DNA of 10,047 bases from Chrysochromulina tobinii (GCA_001275005.1 JWZX01001758.1:1-10047), one strand, 5' to 3'. Numbered from the stretch's first letter, positions 1 through 6,347 are shown. The notes: a model not told the origin generated them from the sequence alone. A program made the numbers and translations.

Positions 1-235
1 CCGATAGAATCCCGGCTGCGTGCGCCCCATAATCTCGACCCATAATCGCTATCGCGATGGCGTACCCCCGCCTGGCATCTTTTGGCTCTTCGCCATTGGC
101 GAGCTTGTCGGCGACAAGCATTGCGCGATCAGGACCAGCATTTTTGCGCTTCAGTGGCGATGGCCAAAGTCGGGACGAGACGCAATAAAAATACATTCTT
201 ACATAGTAGGAAGCGTGTGCAACATACGAACACAT
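1..235 (-). CDS. Possible partial reading frame running off the left edge
   Basis: On the minus strand a frame is open from an ATG at 235-233 to the window edge, after a stop at about 240-238. I do not recognise the product. The first 35 or so residues look like non-coding sequence, but the part from about 135 down to 1 reads with protein-like composition, including NAGPDRAMLVADKL and RRGYAIAIAIMGRDYGAH. If real, it may be an exon whose upstream boundary is a splice acceptor rather than the ATG. An AATAAA at 184-189 lies on the plus strand and does not serve this frame. Its partial length, unknown family and lower GC keep confidence low; chance openness is the main alternative. Confidence 0.2.
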   Translation of the reverse strand, partial: MCSYVAHASYYVRMYFYCVSSRLWPSPLKRKNAGPDRAMLVADKLANGEEPKDARRGYAIAIAIMGRDYGAHAAGILS

Positions 236-745
236 CCTCTATGAGCTGCGGCTCGACCACGAGTCTATTTTATCGAGATCTGGGCGTGCGCTGACTCAGG
301 CAAGGATACATCGGTGACAAGCCCCGAGCCCACGACAAGCAGCGAGGAGAACAAGCAGGTTTCCATGCCCGGGTCCCGTCGTGTCACCAGGTGCCGTTCC
401 ATGTTCCATGTTGCATGCCGCCTTACTCTCACGCCGACATCCCCTTCAAATTCCCCCATCGCAATTCAGGGGGTCCTGCCAATGTGTAGGTAGCTTGGTA
501 AGTACGTAAGTTACAAGTTCTCTCTCTCAGGCAAGGAGCCCAATGACATTCAAACGGCAGGCCGCGAAGGCAAGGGAACTCTTTTTTCTTGTTCGGTAAT
601 AATTCAACTTCCCCGCATTGTGTCTAAAGTAAGAGCTCCACACCACCGAAACGAGAAACGACAAACGGGGGTGGGGAAGCCCGCGGTAGCACTCTAAACA
701 TAATTAAAGTAGTACTTAAAAAAGCGCCACCTCTCTCAAGGTGCA
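236..745 (+). promoter_or_regulatory. 5' flanking region of gene 1
   Basis: About 510 bases without a supportable gene. The short plus-strand frames from ATG 241 (17 aa) and ATG 365 (42 aa) show no protein features. Bases 498-530 begin with GTAAGT and end with a pyrimidine run and CAG, but 33 nt is very short for an intron. Bases 690-722 are AT-rich, in contrast to the flanks, and hold three stops (695, 701, 710) in the frame of gene 1, so the gene 1 frame cannot simply be extended upstream without splicing. The promoter of gene 1 probably lies here; I see no clear TATA box. Confidence 0.4.
629..740 (+). other. Candidate 5'UTR intron of gene 1
   Basis: A donor-like GTAAGA at 629-634 and an acceptor-like CCACCTCTCTCAAG ending at 740 bracket 112 nt that include the AT-rich stretch. 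Splicing would place the junction five bases before ATG 746. The joined upstream frame has a TAA at 625-627, so this would be an untranslated-leader intron and would not add an N-terminal extension. The call rests on splice-site consensus only. Confidence 0.2.
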
Positions 746-3700
746 ATGCCGCCTGGCCGGCTCGCGAAATCTCCAAAGCGTGCCTCTCGGGGCGGCGGCT
801 TTAGTGCCGAGTTTTCCGAGGTCGCAGCCCCCCCGTCCTTCGTCGATCGCGGATCGGGGCCTTCGATATATTCGCCCTCTGATCGCAGCGCACCGAATGA
901 CATCTTGCAAAAGATTTGGGACCGGGGACACGAGCCGTGCTACCTGGCGTGCCGGGTGTGGGCCGTGAACCAGCTCGATACCGAAGCGATGAAGGCGGTG
1001 GTGGTTTTTCGCATCTGGCTCATCTTTCGGCCGCGCGAAGAGGCCCTGGCGTTCCTGCCATCTCAACCTCTTCGCGGATGTGAATCGATGAGAATCAGCT
1101 CGGATGAGGAAGTGTGGAAAGACATTGAGGGGCGCAAAGTGCTGCCAAGGTTGGGGATCGAGAATGGCAAGGACGACACCAAGGAGACGCATCATGAGAA
1201 GGAGCTGTGGCTGCTGGCCGACGACGACGCCAAGAGCATCTATACAGATGGCGGCGTGGAGGAGCTCCTCTGGAAGAGCTTCCCGCCGCTGCCCCTAATT
1301 GACGAAGCTATCCCTAAGCGAAACAGTGATCGCGAGAGAACCATCGCCGTCCTGACGTACCAGATCGAGGCGACGAACGTGCACCTCGACTGGAAGTTAC
1401 ATGAATTCCCTTTCGACACCCAGCAGCTTCAGGTCAAGCTCTTCCTTCCCAAGAAGCACAAGGACAAAATGTACGAGTTCGTGTGCGATAAGGAGTTGCG
1501 GCTTCCTTCGGAGGGCATCTGGCCCAAGGGAATCTCGTACAAGAGAAGGCCGGAGGACCCGACGGATTCAGACGGCTTGGGCATCTTAGAGATCAAGGAA
1601 GAGGCCAAGAGGACCATAGGGGTTGAATGGGAGTTCGACGACGCCGGGTCCACCTTGGAAGTCGACGAGGAGAGCCACAAGAATCATCAGTCGGCCGCGA
1701 CGCTATCACTCGGCCTCAAACGCAAACCGGGATTTTACCTCGTGAAGTACGTGTATCGGCCGGGCACGATCGCCACCCTCGCGTGCGTTTCGACCTTCAT
1801 CCCGACGAACGAGATCGGCAACCAGCTGGCGCTCACGTTCACCATCCTCCTCACGCTCGCCGGCATCAACTACACCGCCGCGGAGTCCCTGCCCGCACTG
1901 CCCTACTCGACGAAACTCGACCGGTACCACGAGGCGTGCCACTACCTAGTGTACAGCGTCATTTGCCATAACGTGATCTTCTTTCTCATTGAGATCAAGG
2001 ACCCAAGGATAGTCAATCTGGTAAATTGGGCCCTACGCATGCTCTTCCAGGCGGACTGCGACTCATGCAAAAAAGCCGCCGCCGCGGCGTCATGCACTGC
2101 TAGCTCCGACTGTGCCACGACCGAGATGCCGGCCGAGGTGGCGAGTGTGGGGACCTCGTCGGCGGCGTACATGGCTGCGGACGCCGCCAGAGCTCTGAAC
2201 TCGACATGCAGCGCGTGCGAAGGCGCACACGTGCTAGTCAAGAAGTACTTCATCGACGACTTCGCCATGTTCCTGATCGTCTGCATGTGGCTTTTATGGA
2301 ACTTACGGTGGAGCTGGAGGCGTCGAGTCGCGAAGAAGTCCGAGCCGGATGCCGCCACCCATGGGCTCCATCAGTTCCATCGGAACGCCCTCCATCAGAA
2401 CGTGCCGGGCACGAGCGCTGTGCCGGGCACGAACCCAGCGCGAGCGGCAACCTCGCCGGCGCGAGATCAACATCTCCACAGGGGAGATCAACATCTCCAA
2501 AGGGTAGCTTTTTCAACCTCGTCCGACATGGGGGCGTCTGTGGCGCAAACTCAACGCTCCGCACACGCCGATTACTCGCACTATTTCGCCGAGTCGGACG
2601 GTAGAGACGCTCAAGGGCTTGAGGGCGACGCCTCCGCATCGGTCCTCCAGCTCCCTCATGGTGTTGAGCTGCGCAGTTCCTCACGCTCTCGGGGAGGGCC
2701 GTTGCGCGCGGACATGTTTAGCGTCGAGCTCATTCCAAGCGACCACCCTCTCGCTGCGGGTGCCTTGAGCGAGACTCTCCACATCAAGGTTGTCCACACC
2801 GCCACCGCCGCTGCTGGGACCGCTGCCGATGACGACGACGTGCCATCCCCGCTTCTGCTGCGCATGCCGCACCGCGCGTCAGCGGAACAGCTGGAACAGC
2901 TCGCCTTCTATCGAGCAGAGACTCCGGACAGCGAGATGCAGCTCGTCGAAGGTGGGTGCTTCTGGAGCGATGGGTACGCCGAGGTCGAGGTGACCTCGTT
3001 CTCCGTGTGGATGATCGCGCCCCTTCTGTTGGTGGCGACGGTCAGCTACGCGGCGGCGGCCCTGGCAGCGGCTCGGCAGCAGTTTGCGGCGGCGCAGGCG
3101 GCCCAGGAGCAGCTTGCCGCGGCGGCGGCGCGAGTGCAGGCGGCCCAGGAGCAGCTTGCGGAGGCGAAGGAGAAGCTCAAGCAGGCTGAGTCTACACGAA
3201 CCTACATCGACCGACCGGTGGGTGTGGTCGCGTTTGCGCCCTCTGATCCCGAGGCGCCGCGCTTTCTCCGCTTCGTCTTGCACCCGGCGCATGAGGATCT
3301 GTCCGCGTATACGATTCACGGTTTCTGCAAGGTCGGTGAAGACAAAGAGGTCGCCGTTCGTCGTGGCAAGGCAGTCACGATCACTCTAAAGGATCTTCCA
3401 GAGCTTGGCGTCACGTTTGCTCCATGGTGGAACACGCGCCAGTCCGAATTGATCCCACGCGTGGTCGAGCTGGAGCCGAGCTCATCGCATCTTATGGCAG
3501 TCATCAGTCAGCCATGGGTCGTGCCGGACCAACGCCCTTTCCTGTTGATGCTGCCCACAGCCGCCGCTGCTGTACCGGAGGCCAGTCAGGCCAGTCGAGC
3601 TTCTTCTGCCCAGTTGAGCTTCTCCCTCAGTCGAGCTTCTTCTGCCCAGTCGAGCTTCTCCCCCAGTCAAGATTCTTCTGCCCATCACGCACAACTTTTC

Positions 3701-4474
3701 CAAGATACGTGGGATGCAGAGAGGCCACGGCTTGTGGAGGTGCCCTCGCTTGTGGGCGCGGCGCCCAATCCTGAGTTTGAGCATGTGGCGAGCTTGCTGG
3801 CCAAGGGCTTGCCTGGTGCGAGCATCCTTGGGCTGAAGCGCGTGCAGAACGCGCAACTCTGGAAAGATTATTCTGGGGAGTGTCGCAAGATCGCGCTGAA
3901 GAACGGCGGTCAGGGCAACGAGCGCGAGTTGTGGCACAGCACCGGCAACACGCCTGCCGAAAAAGTGTGCATGAGCGAGCTCGGGTTCGATCCGACATAC
4001 TCGATCGGAACCGCGCTCCGTGCTTCTGGTACGGATGGCAATAAGTATGGCATTGGGGTCTACTTTGCCGAGCACGCGCTGTACTCTGACGTGATGAGGC
4101 CCAGTGTGGCACAAGAAGGTGGAAAGGAGATCGTCCTTGCGAAGGTCGTGTTGGGCAACATCAAGGACTTTGATCGTGAGCTCGCACCAGATTTGCTGCG
4201 CGAGCCCAGTGGGTTCGATTCGTGGACGGGCACTGAGAATAATCTCATCGGCGTGACGGAGATTGAAGCTGTCCTTTCGTCGGGCTCGCCATCTGCAAAG
4301 AGGGCGGCGCAACTTCTTGTCGACGAGGGCCACAAGTACGGCCGGCAATACATCGTGTGCCGCTATCAAAAGGCGTACCCTGCTTACGTGGTTCGATATG
4401 AGGTTCTGCAGGATGGCGCCGCAGCTGTGGGCACCCTCCGGCGAAGCGGGCTACGAGGACGGTGCCGGGGATGA
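746..4474 (+). CDS. Ligand-gated ion channel / ZU5-UPA / PARP fusion protein
   Basis: This 1242-residue protein is encoded in one frame without stops. Domains in order: Cys-loop-superfamily receptor (about 64-522: ligand-binding beta domain, then M1-M4), a repeat-rich linker (about 530-635), a ZU5-like domain (about 636-757), an Ala/Gln/Glu-rich coiled coil (765-816), a UPA-like domain (821-938), a Ser-rich repeat linker (940-985) and a PARP catalytic domain (about 1010-1222). The family knowledge is that such channels gate ion flow on ligand binding, ZU5-UPA modules are scaffolds in UNC5, PIDD and ankyrins, and PARPs transfer ADP-ribose from NAD+. The inferred role is a membrane receptor whose output includes ADP-ribosylation. 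ATG 746 is the first usable start, since in-frame stops at 695, 701 and 710 precede it; no signal peptide is visible, so an upstream exon is possible. The continuous frame argues against an artefactual join, but a gene-model fusion should be tested with transcripts. Confidence 0.85.
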   Translation: MPPGRLAKSPKRASRGGGFSAEFSEVAAPPSFVDRGSGPSIYSPSDRSAPNDILQKIWDRGHEPCYLACRVWAVNQLDTEAMKAVVVFRIWLIFRPREEALAFLPSQPLRGCESMRISSDEEVWKDIEGRKVLPRLGIENGKDDTKETHHEKELWLLADDDAKSIYTDGGVEELLWKSFPPLPLIDEAIPKRNSDRERTIAVLTYQIEATNVHLDWKLHEFPFDTQQLQVKLFLPKKHKDKMYEFVCDKELRLPSEGIWPKGISYKRRPEDPTDSDGLGILEIKEEAKRTIGVEWEFDDAGSTLEVDEESHKNHQSAATLSLGLKRKPGFYLVKYVYRPGTIATLACVSTFIPTNEIGNQLALTFTILLTLAGINYTAAESLPALPYSTKLDRYHEACHYLVYSVICHNVIFFLIEIKDPRIVNLVNWALRMLFQADCDSCKKAAAAASCTASSDCATTEMPAEVASVGTSSAAYMAADAARALNSTCSACEGAHVLVKKYFIDDFAMFLIVCMWLLWNLRWSWRRRVAKKSEPDAATHGLHQFHRNALHQNVPGTSAVPGTNPARAATSPARDQHLHRGDQHLQRVAFSTSSDMGASVAQTQRSAHADYSHYFAESDGRDAQGLEGDASASVLQLPHGVELRSSSRSRGGPLRADMFSVELIPSDHPLAAGALSETLHIKVVHTATAAAGTAADDDDVPSPLLLRMPHRASAEQLEQLAFYRAETPDSEMQLVEGGCFWSDGYAEVEVTSFSVWMIAPLLLVATVSYAAAALAAARQQFAAAQAAQEQLAAAAARVQAAQEQLAEAKEKLKQAESTRTYIDRPVGVVAFAPSDPEAPRFLRFVLHPAHEDLSAYTIHGFCKVGEDKEVAVRRGKAVTITLKDLPELGVTFAPWWNTRQSELIPRVVELEPSSSHLMAVISQPWVVPDQRPFLLMLPTAAAAVPEASQASRASSAQLSFSLSRASSAQSSFSPSQDSSAHHAQLFQDTWDAERPRLVEVPSLVGAAPNPEFEHVASLLAKGLPGASILGLKRVQNAQLWKDYSGECRKIALKNGGQGNERELWHSTGNTPAEKVCMSELGFDPTYSIGTALRASGTDGNKYGIGVYFAEHALYSDVMRPSVAQEGGKEIVLAKVVLGNIKDFDRELAPDLLREPSGFDSWTGTENNLIGVTEIEAVLSSGSPSAKRAAQLLVDEGHKYGRQYIVCRYQKAYPAYVVRYEVLQDGAAAVGTLRRSGLRGRCRG
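935..2311 (+). other. Pentameric ligand-gated ion channel module
   Basis: Residues 64-522 of gene 1. Residues 64-95 resemble the first beta strands of the ligand-binding domain. FPFDTQ at 221-226 is the hallmark at the Cys-loop; the positions of the two loop cysteines appear to be Leu214 and Leu228, so there is no disulfide, as in bacterial homologues. M1 is about 330-352, after the pre-M1 KRKPGFYLVKY. M2 is about 358-378 (QLALTFTILLTLAG), with Leu369 at the likely 9' gate and Thr366 at 6'. The M2-M3 loop LPALPYSTKLDRYH (382-395) is typical. M3 is about 396-417 and M4 about 502-522. There is no Glu at -1', so ion selectivity cannot be read off. The M3-M4 loop holds six cysteines, including CDSC (438-441) and CSAC (488-491). 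Confidence 0.85.
2358..2498 (+). repeat. Cluster of short palindromes in the post-M4 linker
   Basis: Within the linker coding region of gene 1 there are several perfect inverted repeats in 141 bases: CCCATGGG (2358-2365), GTTCC/GGAAC with a 3-base loop (2374-2386), CGTGCCGGGCACG (2401-2413), GTGCCGGGCAC (2420-2430), and GAGAT/ATCTC with loop CAAC twice (2463-2476 and 2483-2498, the second with a 6-bp stem). The last two are 21 bases apart and encode DQHLHRG and DQHLQRV. The encoded residues (about 538-585) have no recognisable fold. Confidence 0.7.
2651..3016 (+). other. ZU5-like domain
   Basis: Residues about 636-757 of gene 1. The visible hallmarks are LPHGVEL near the start, FSVELIPSDHPL with the polar turn expected of a ZU5 sheet, LLLRMPHRAS at 703-712 (matching the family's hydrophobic-x-IPHCAS core), and EVEVTSFSVWMI at 746-757, where ZU5 domains end in a HFS-like motif. 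The His of HFS, needed for PIDD-type self-cleavage, is Ser here, so autoprocessing is unlikely. An Ala/Asp-rich insert (688-699) interrupts the middle. The hydrophobic end of the domain continues into 758-775, which could alternatively be a fifth membrane helix. Confidence 0.6.
3038..3193 (+). other. Ala/Gln/Glu coiled coil with a 42-bp repeat
   Basis: Residues about 765-816 of gene 1 form a helical segment rich in Ala, Gln and Glu that reads as a coiled coil. A 23-base stretch at 3095-3117 recurs at 3137-3159. The 42-base offset equals 14 residues, or two heptads, so the coil grew by duplication of whole heptads. It sits between the ZU5-like and UPA-like domains, which are normally adjacent in animal proteins. 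Confidence 0.7.
3206..3559 (+). other. UPA-like domain
   Basis: Residues about 821-938 of gene 1. The assignment rests on the order after a ZU5 domain and on local pattern: an amphipathic strand set with AVTITLKDLPELGVTF (876-891), then WWNTRQSELIPRVVELEP (894-911), which resembles the UPA core with its Trp-Asn-x-Thr-Gln segment and the following long beta hairpin. The animal ZU5-UPA tandem is usually followed by a death domain; here it is followed by a Ser-rich linker and PARP. A profile search is needed, since this is my weakest domain call in the protein. Confidence 0.5.
3592..3687 (+). repeat. 36-bp tandem repeat coding a Ser-rich linker
   Basis: Two near-identical 36-base units (3592-3627 and 3628-3663) and a partial, diverged third (3664-3687) lie inside gene 1. 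They encode 12-residue units of the type RASSAQSSFSPS. The period is a multiple of three, so copy changes keep the frame. The stretch links the UPA-like and PARP domains and is probably flexible. Confidence 0.8.
3773..4411 (+). other. PARP-type ADP-ribosyltransferase domain
   Basis: Residues about 1010-1222 of gene 1. ELWHST (1061-1066) supplies the NAD-binding His1064. YGIGVYFAEHALYSD (1101-1115) supplies Tyr1106 and the serine of the family signature. The last strands, QYIVCRYQ and then AYPAYVVRYE, align well with tankyrase-type PARPs. In that alignment the catalytic Glu position is Gln1201 (codon CAA at 4346-4348). The triad is therefore H-Y-Q rather than H-Y-E. In known families loss of this Glu goes with mono-ADP-ribosylation or loss of activity, so mono-transfer is the likelier reaction. 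Confidence 0.88.
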
Positions 4475-4662
4475 CGCCCTTCCACCCGTATCCGGCCGTG
4501 AAAGTACTACGTTCGCTATGGCGTTCTGCTACCGCCTACGTACGCGTTCCTGTGTAGTGTGTTGCGTAATTTTCACGACTCACAGTGATACATGTATTAC
4601 ATGCAAGGCGCTGTGCGGTGTGCGGGTCTCCGAGTACCGAGGGCGCGCCCGGAGTCAACGTT

Positions 4663-4697
4663 GTTCACATGTGCAGTTCACATGTGCAGTTCACATG
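4663..4697 (+). repeat. 13-bp tandem repeats with CACATGTG cores
   Basis: The unit GTTCACATGTGCA occurs at 4663-4675 and 4676-4688, followed by a shortened third copy at 4689-4697. Each full unit contains the palindrome CACATGTG, an E-box-type CANNTG site. They lie about 110-145 bases before the start of gene 2, a position that would suit clustered transcription factor sites, but this is inference from placement alone. Confidence 0.6.
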
Positions 4698-4698
4698 A

Positions 4699-4782
4699 AT
4701 GCGGGAGGGAGAAGTCTCGAGCTTTGCAGCGTGGTTCCGTGCCTTCGACGCGTGGTTCCGTGCCTTCGGCTTCAACGAGTGC
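4699..4782 (+). pseudogene. Out-of-frame duplicate of the gene 2 N-terminal segment
   Basis: From ATG 4699 the frame reads MREGEVSSFAAWFRAFDAWF and then RAFGFNECEAWGKK. The gene 2 start reads KPAWFRDLFGFNECNTW in a different frame. At DNA level an 18-base block at 4765-4782 recurs exactly at 4842-4859, and the CGTGGTTCCG element occurs at 4730, 4751 and 4825. The 77-base offset is not a multiple of three, so the upstream copy cannot be read into gene 2 without splicing or a frameshift. It may be a decayed duplicated start or part of an alternative first exon. Confidence 0.5.
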
Positions 4783-4808
4783 GAAGCGTGGGGGAAAAAG
4801 CCTTTACG

Positions 4809-6230
4809 ATGCACAGGAAGCCAGCGTGGTTCCGAGACCTCTTCGGCTTCAACGAGTGCAACACTTGGGCAGAAAACGTAAACAAATTCCTGATGGATGG
4901 CGATACGCTCGTGTGCACGACCGCTCCGCAGTTTCCAAGGCAGTTCGTTGGGCGTTTCGATTGCCCGTCTGTCGCCGAACTGCGCAGCAAGCTGGCCGCC
5001 GCACAAGGTGCGGCGGCACCGTCGGCTGGCCTTAGTTTCGCGCACCTTGCCGCGCCGGCGGGCGTCGGACCGCTACACTACGAACCAAGTAATGCCGGTG
5101 CAGTCTTCCAGGCGGCCAGTCAGTTCAACTGCCTCGAGATGACCGGCCCCAACGTGTCGCCCACTGCTGGCGTTGGCATCTACATCAACGACAGGACGCA
5201 GGGACCCGCGTGTGCGCTCGCGTGCCCGGCCGCGACCGTTTATCGCAACTACCTCGTGCAGCACGAGGGCAACACAGGGCAGCACCCCGTGCAGATTGAC
5301 AACCTGAAGGAGGTGGGCGTTGTCGTCGGCAACAACGGCGGGAGCTACTGGGTCATGCAGAACGGCTACGCGATGCCGGTGGGGCGCGGCTCGTTGGCCG
5401 AGCTCGCCGCACGCCTCAGGACGGAGCCCAACCTGGTCGAGCAGGCCGAGGCCGCGCTGCGCGTCGGCGTGCACTGGGAGACCTCGGTGGCGCCGCCGCA
5501 CGAGCACCGCGTGTGCCAAGTGTACGCGTCCGCGCTGCCCTGCGCCTACGCGCGCGGGCCGCCAGAGAGCGACTGGGAGCCCTTTGCGCGCCTCGTGCTG
5601 CGCGCTGCATACGAGGCCACGCTCGCCGTCGGAGCTGTACGCTCCCTAGAAGCTGGAGGCGCGCGCGTCAAGTGCTACCTGACGGCGCTCGGCGGCGGCG
5701 TCTTCGGCAACCGGTACGAATGGATCCTCGATGCGATCCTCCATGCGCTCGATCTGTACCAGGGCTGGCCGCTCGATGTGGTCCTAGTACACTATGGCTC
5801 ACGCGTCGATGCGAACTGGGCCCAAGACTTGGTCCCAAGGGAGCCGGCGCCCACGCTCATGCGTCGGCCATCGGGCGAAGACACCCCTCCGGCTCCCGCT
5901 CCGGCTCCGGCTCCGGCTCCTGGAAACACCGCTCCGCCAGAGCAAGGGCCAGAGCTCCACGCCCGGCTTGGGCTTGTAGCGGGCGCCTTCCAGGCGGCCA
6001 AGGCGGCTGCCGAGCGCTGCATGTCGGGCAGCGGCAACGGCCCACAGCTCGGCGGTGGCCAGGCCCAGGGCACGAGCTCCTTGAGCAAGCCGGGCAGCAG
6101 CAGCAAGCTGGTGCAGAGCCAGCTGCCGTTCGTACCTTCCTTGCCCCCCACGCCCCCCTTGCCAGGAGCGGTCGACGATCCGAAGTCGAAGAAGGCGGTC
6201 GACAACCCGCACAAGGCGCAGCGGAGATGA
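4809..6230 (+). CDS. Conserved macro-domain-like protein, possible ADP-ribosyl hydrolase
   Basis: The 473-residue protein starts at ATG 4809, the first ATG of the conserved part. I recognise it as a member of a family widespread in algae and protists. Conserved blocks are FGFNEC (12-17), QFNCLEM (105-111), TQGPACALACPAATVYRNY (130-148), QNGY (184-187), HWETSV (222-227), VYASALPCAYA (238-248), EPFARLVLRAAYEAT (257-271) and LTALGGGVFGNRYEWILDAI (291-310). The last block has the glycine loop and helix expected of a macro-domain ADP-ribose-binding site. From memory, the set resembles the family of the Legionella effector MavL, which removes ADP-ribose from ubiquitin arginine; this match is unverified. 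Residues 344-473 are a low-complexity tail with a Pro-Ala run, probably disordered. No signal peptide or membrane segment is seen, so it is probably cytosolic or nuclear. It lies 334 bp after a PARP-containing gene. Confidence 0.8.
   Translation: MHRKPAWFRDLFGFNECNTWAENVNKFLMDGDTLVCTTAPQFPRQFVGRFDCPSVAELRSKLAAAQGAAAPSAGLSFAHLAAPAGVGPLHYEPSNAGAVFQAASQFNCLEMTGPNVSPTAGVGIYINDRTQGPACALACPAATVYRNYLVQHEGNTGQHPVQIDNLKEVGVVVGNNGGSYWVMQNGYAMPVGRGSLAELAARLRTEPNLVEQAEAALRVGVHWETSVAPPHEHRVCQVYASALPCAYARGPPESDWEPFARLVLRAAYEATLAVGAVRSLEAGGARVKCYLTALGGGVFGNRYEWILDAILHALDLYQGWPLDVVLVHYGSRVDANWAQDLVPREPAPTLMRRPSGEDTPPAPAPAPAPAPGNTAPPEQGPELHARLGLVAGAFQAAKAAAERCMSGSGNGPQLGGGQAQGTSSLSKPGSSSKLVQSQLPFVPSLPPTPPLPGAVDDPKSKKAVDNPHKAQRR
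5890..5920 (+). repeat. GGCTCC/GGCTCCGCT repeat coding a Pro-Ala run
   Basis: A six-base repeat of the type GGCTCC within gene 2 encodes alternating Pro-Ala residues (361-371). It marks the start of the disordered tail and is likely to vary in length between strains. Confidence 0.7.
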
Positions 6231-6340
6231 GTACGGACCGCAGGGTCATGGAGAATGTTCGCGCTCCTGACGGAATGTAACGGTCAGGAATATGACCGGA
6301 ATACGAATGGAATGGCGGTCTGTGAGATGTGAGGTGAATC

Positions 6341-6347
6341 TATAAAT
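6341..6347 (+). promoter_or_regulatory. Candidate TATA box of the kinase gene
   Basis: TATAAAT stands in an otherwise mixed-composition stretch, 182 bases before ATG 6523 and 424 bases before ATG 6765. It is the best TATA match I see in the window. Many algal genes lack TATA boxes, so it may be coincidental. Confidence 0.3.

Larger units (their letters stand above)
4475..4808 (+). promoter_or_regulatory. Intergenic region between genes 1 and 2
   Basis: This stretch of 334 bases must hold the 3' end of gene 1 and, if gene 2 has its own promoter, that promoter. The frame of gene 2 stays open upstream through it to about 4263, but only with a non-ATG start and overlapping gene 1, so I do not take that extension. 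The notable contents are three 13-base tandem repeats with CACATG cores (4663-4697) and an out-of-frame duplicate of the gene 2 N-terminus (4699-4782). No clear polyadenylation signal or TATA box is visible. Confidence 0.4.

Noticed and set aside
498-530. Tiny intron bounded by GTAAGT and CTCTCTCAG
   Set aside because: The splice signals look good, but 33 nt is shorter than most spliceosomal introns and no coding exon flanks it.
3482-4369. Minus-strand open frame of 295 codons opposite the PARP domain
   Set aside because: It lies antisense to a clearly conserved domain in GC-rich DNA, where antisense frames stay open by codon bias; no motif is visible.
4263-4808. Upstream extension of gene 2 by 182 codons
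   Set aside because: It needs a TTG start, overlaps the PARP coding end in another frame, and its residues show no family similarity; ATG 4809 matches the conserved N-terminus.
6267-6297. Terminator or riboswitch-like structure after gene 2
   Set aside because: Stems are only five to six pairs and overlap each other; there is no T run or conserved core.
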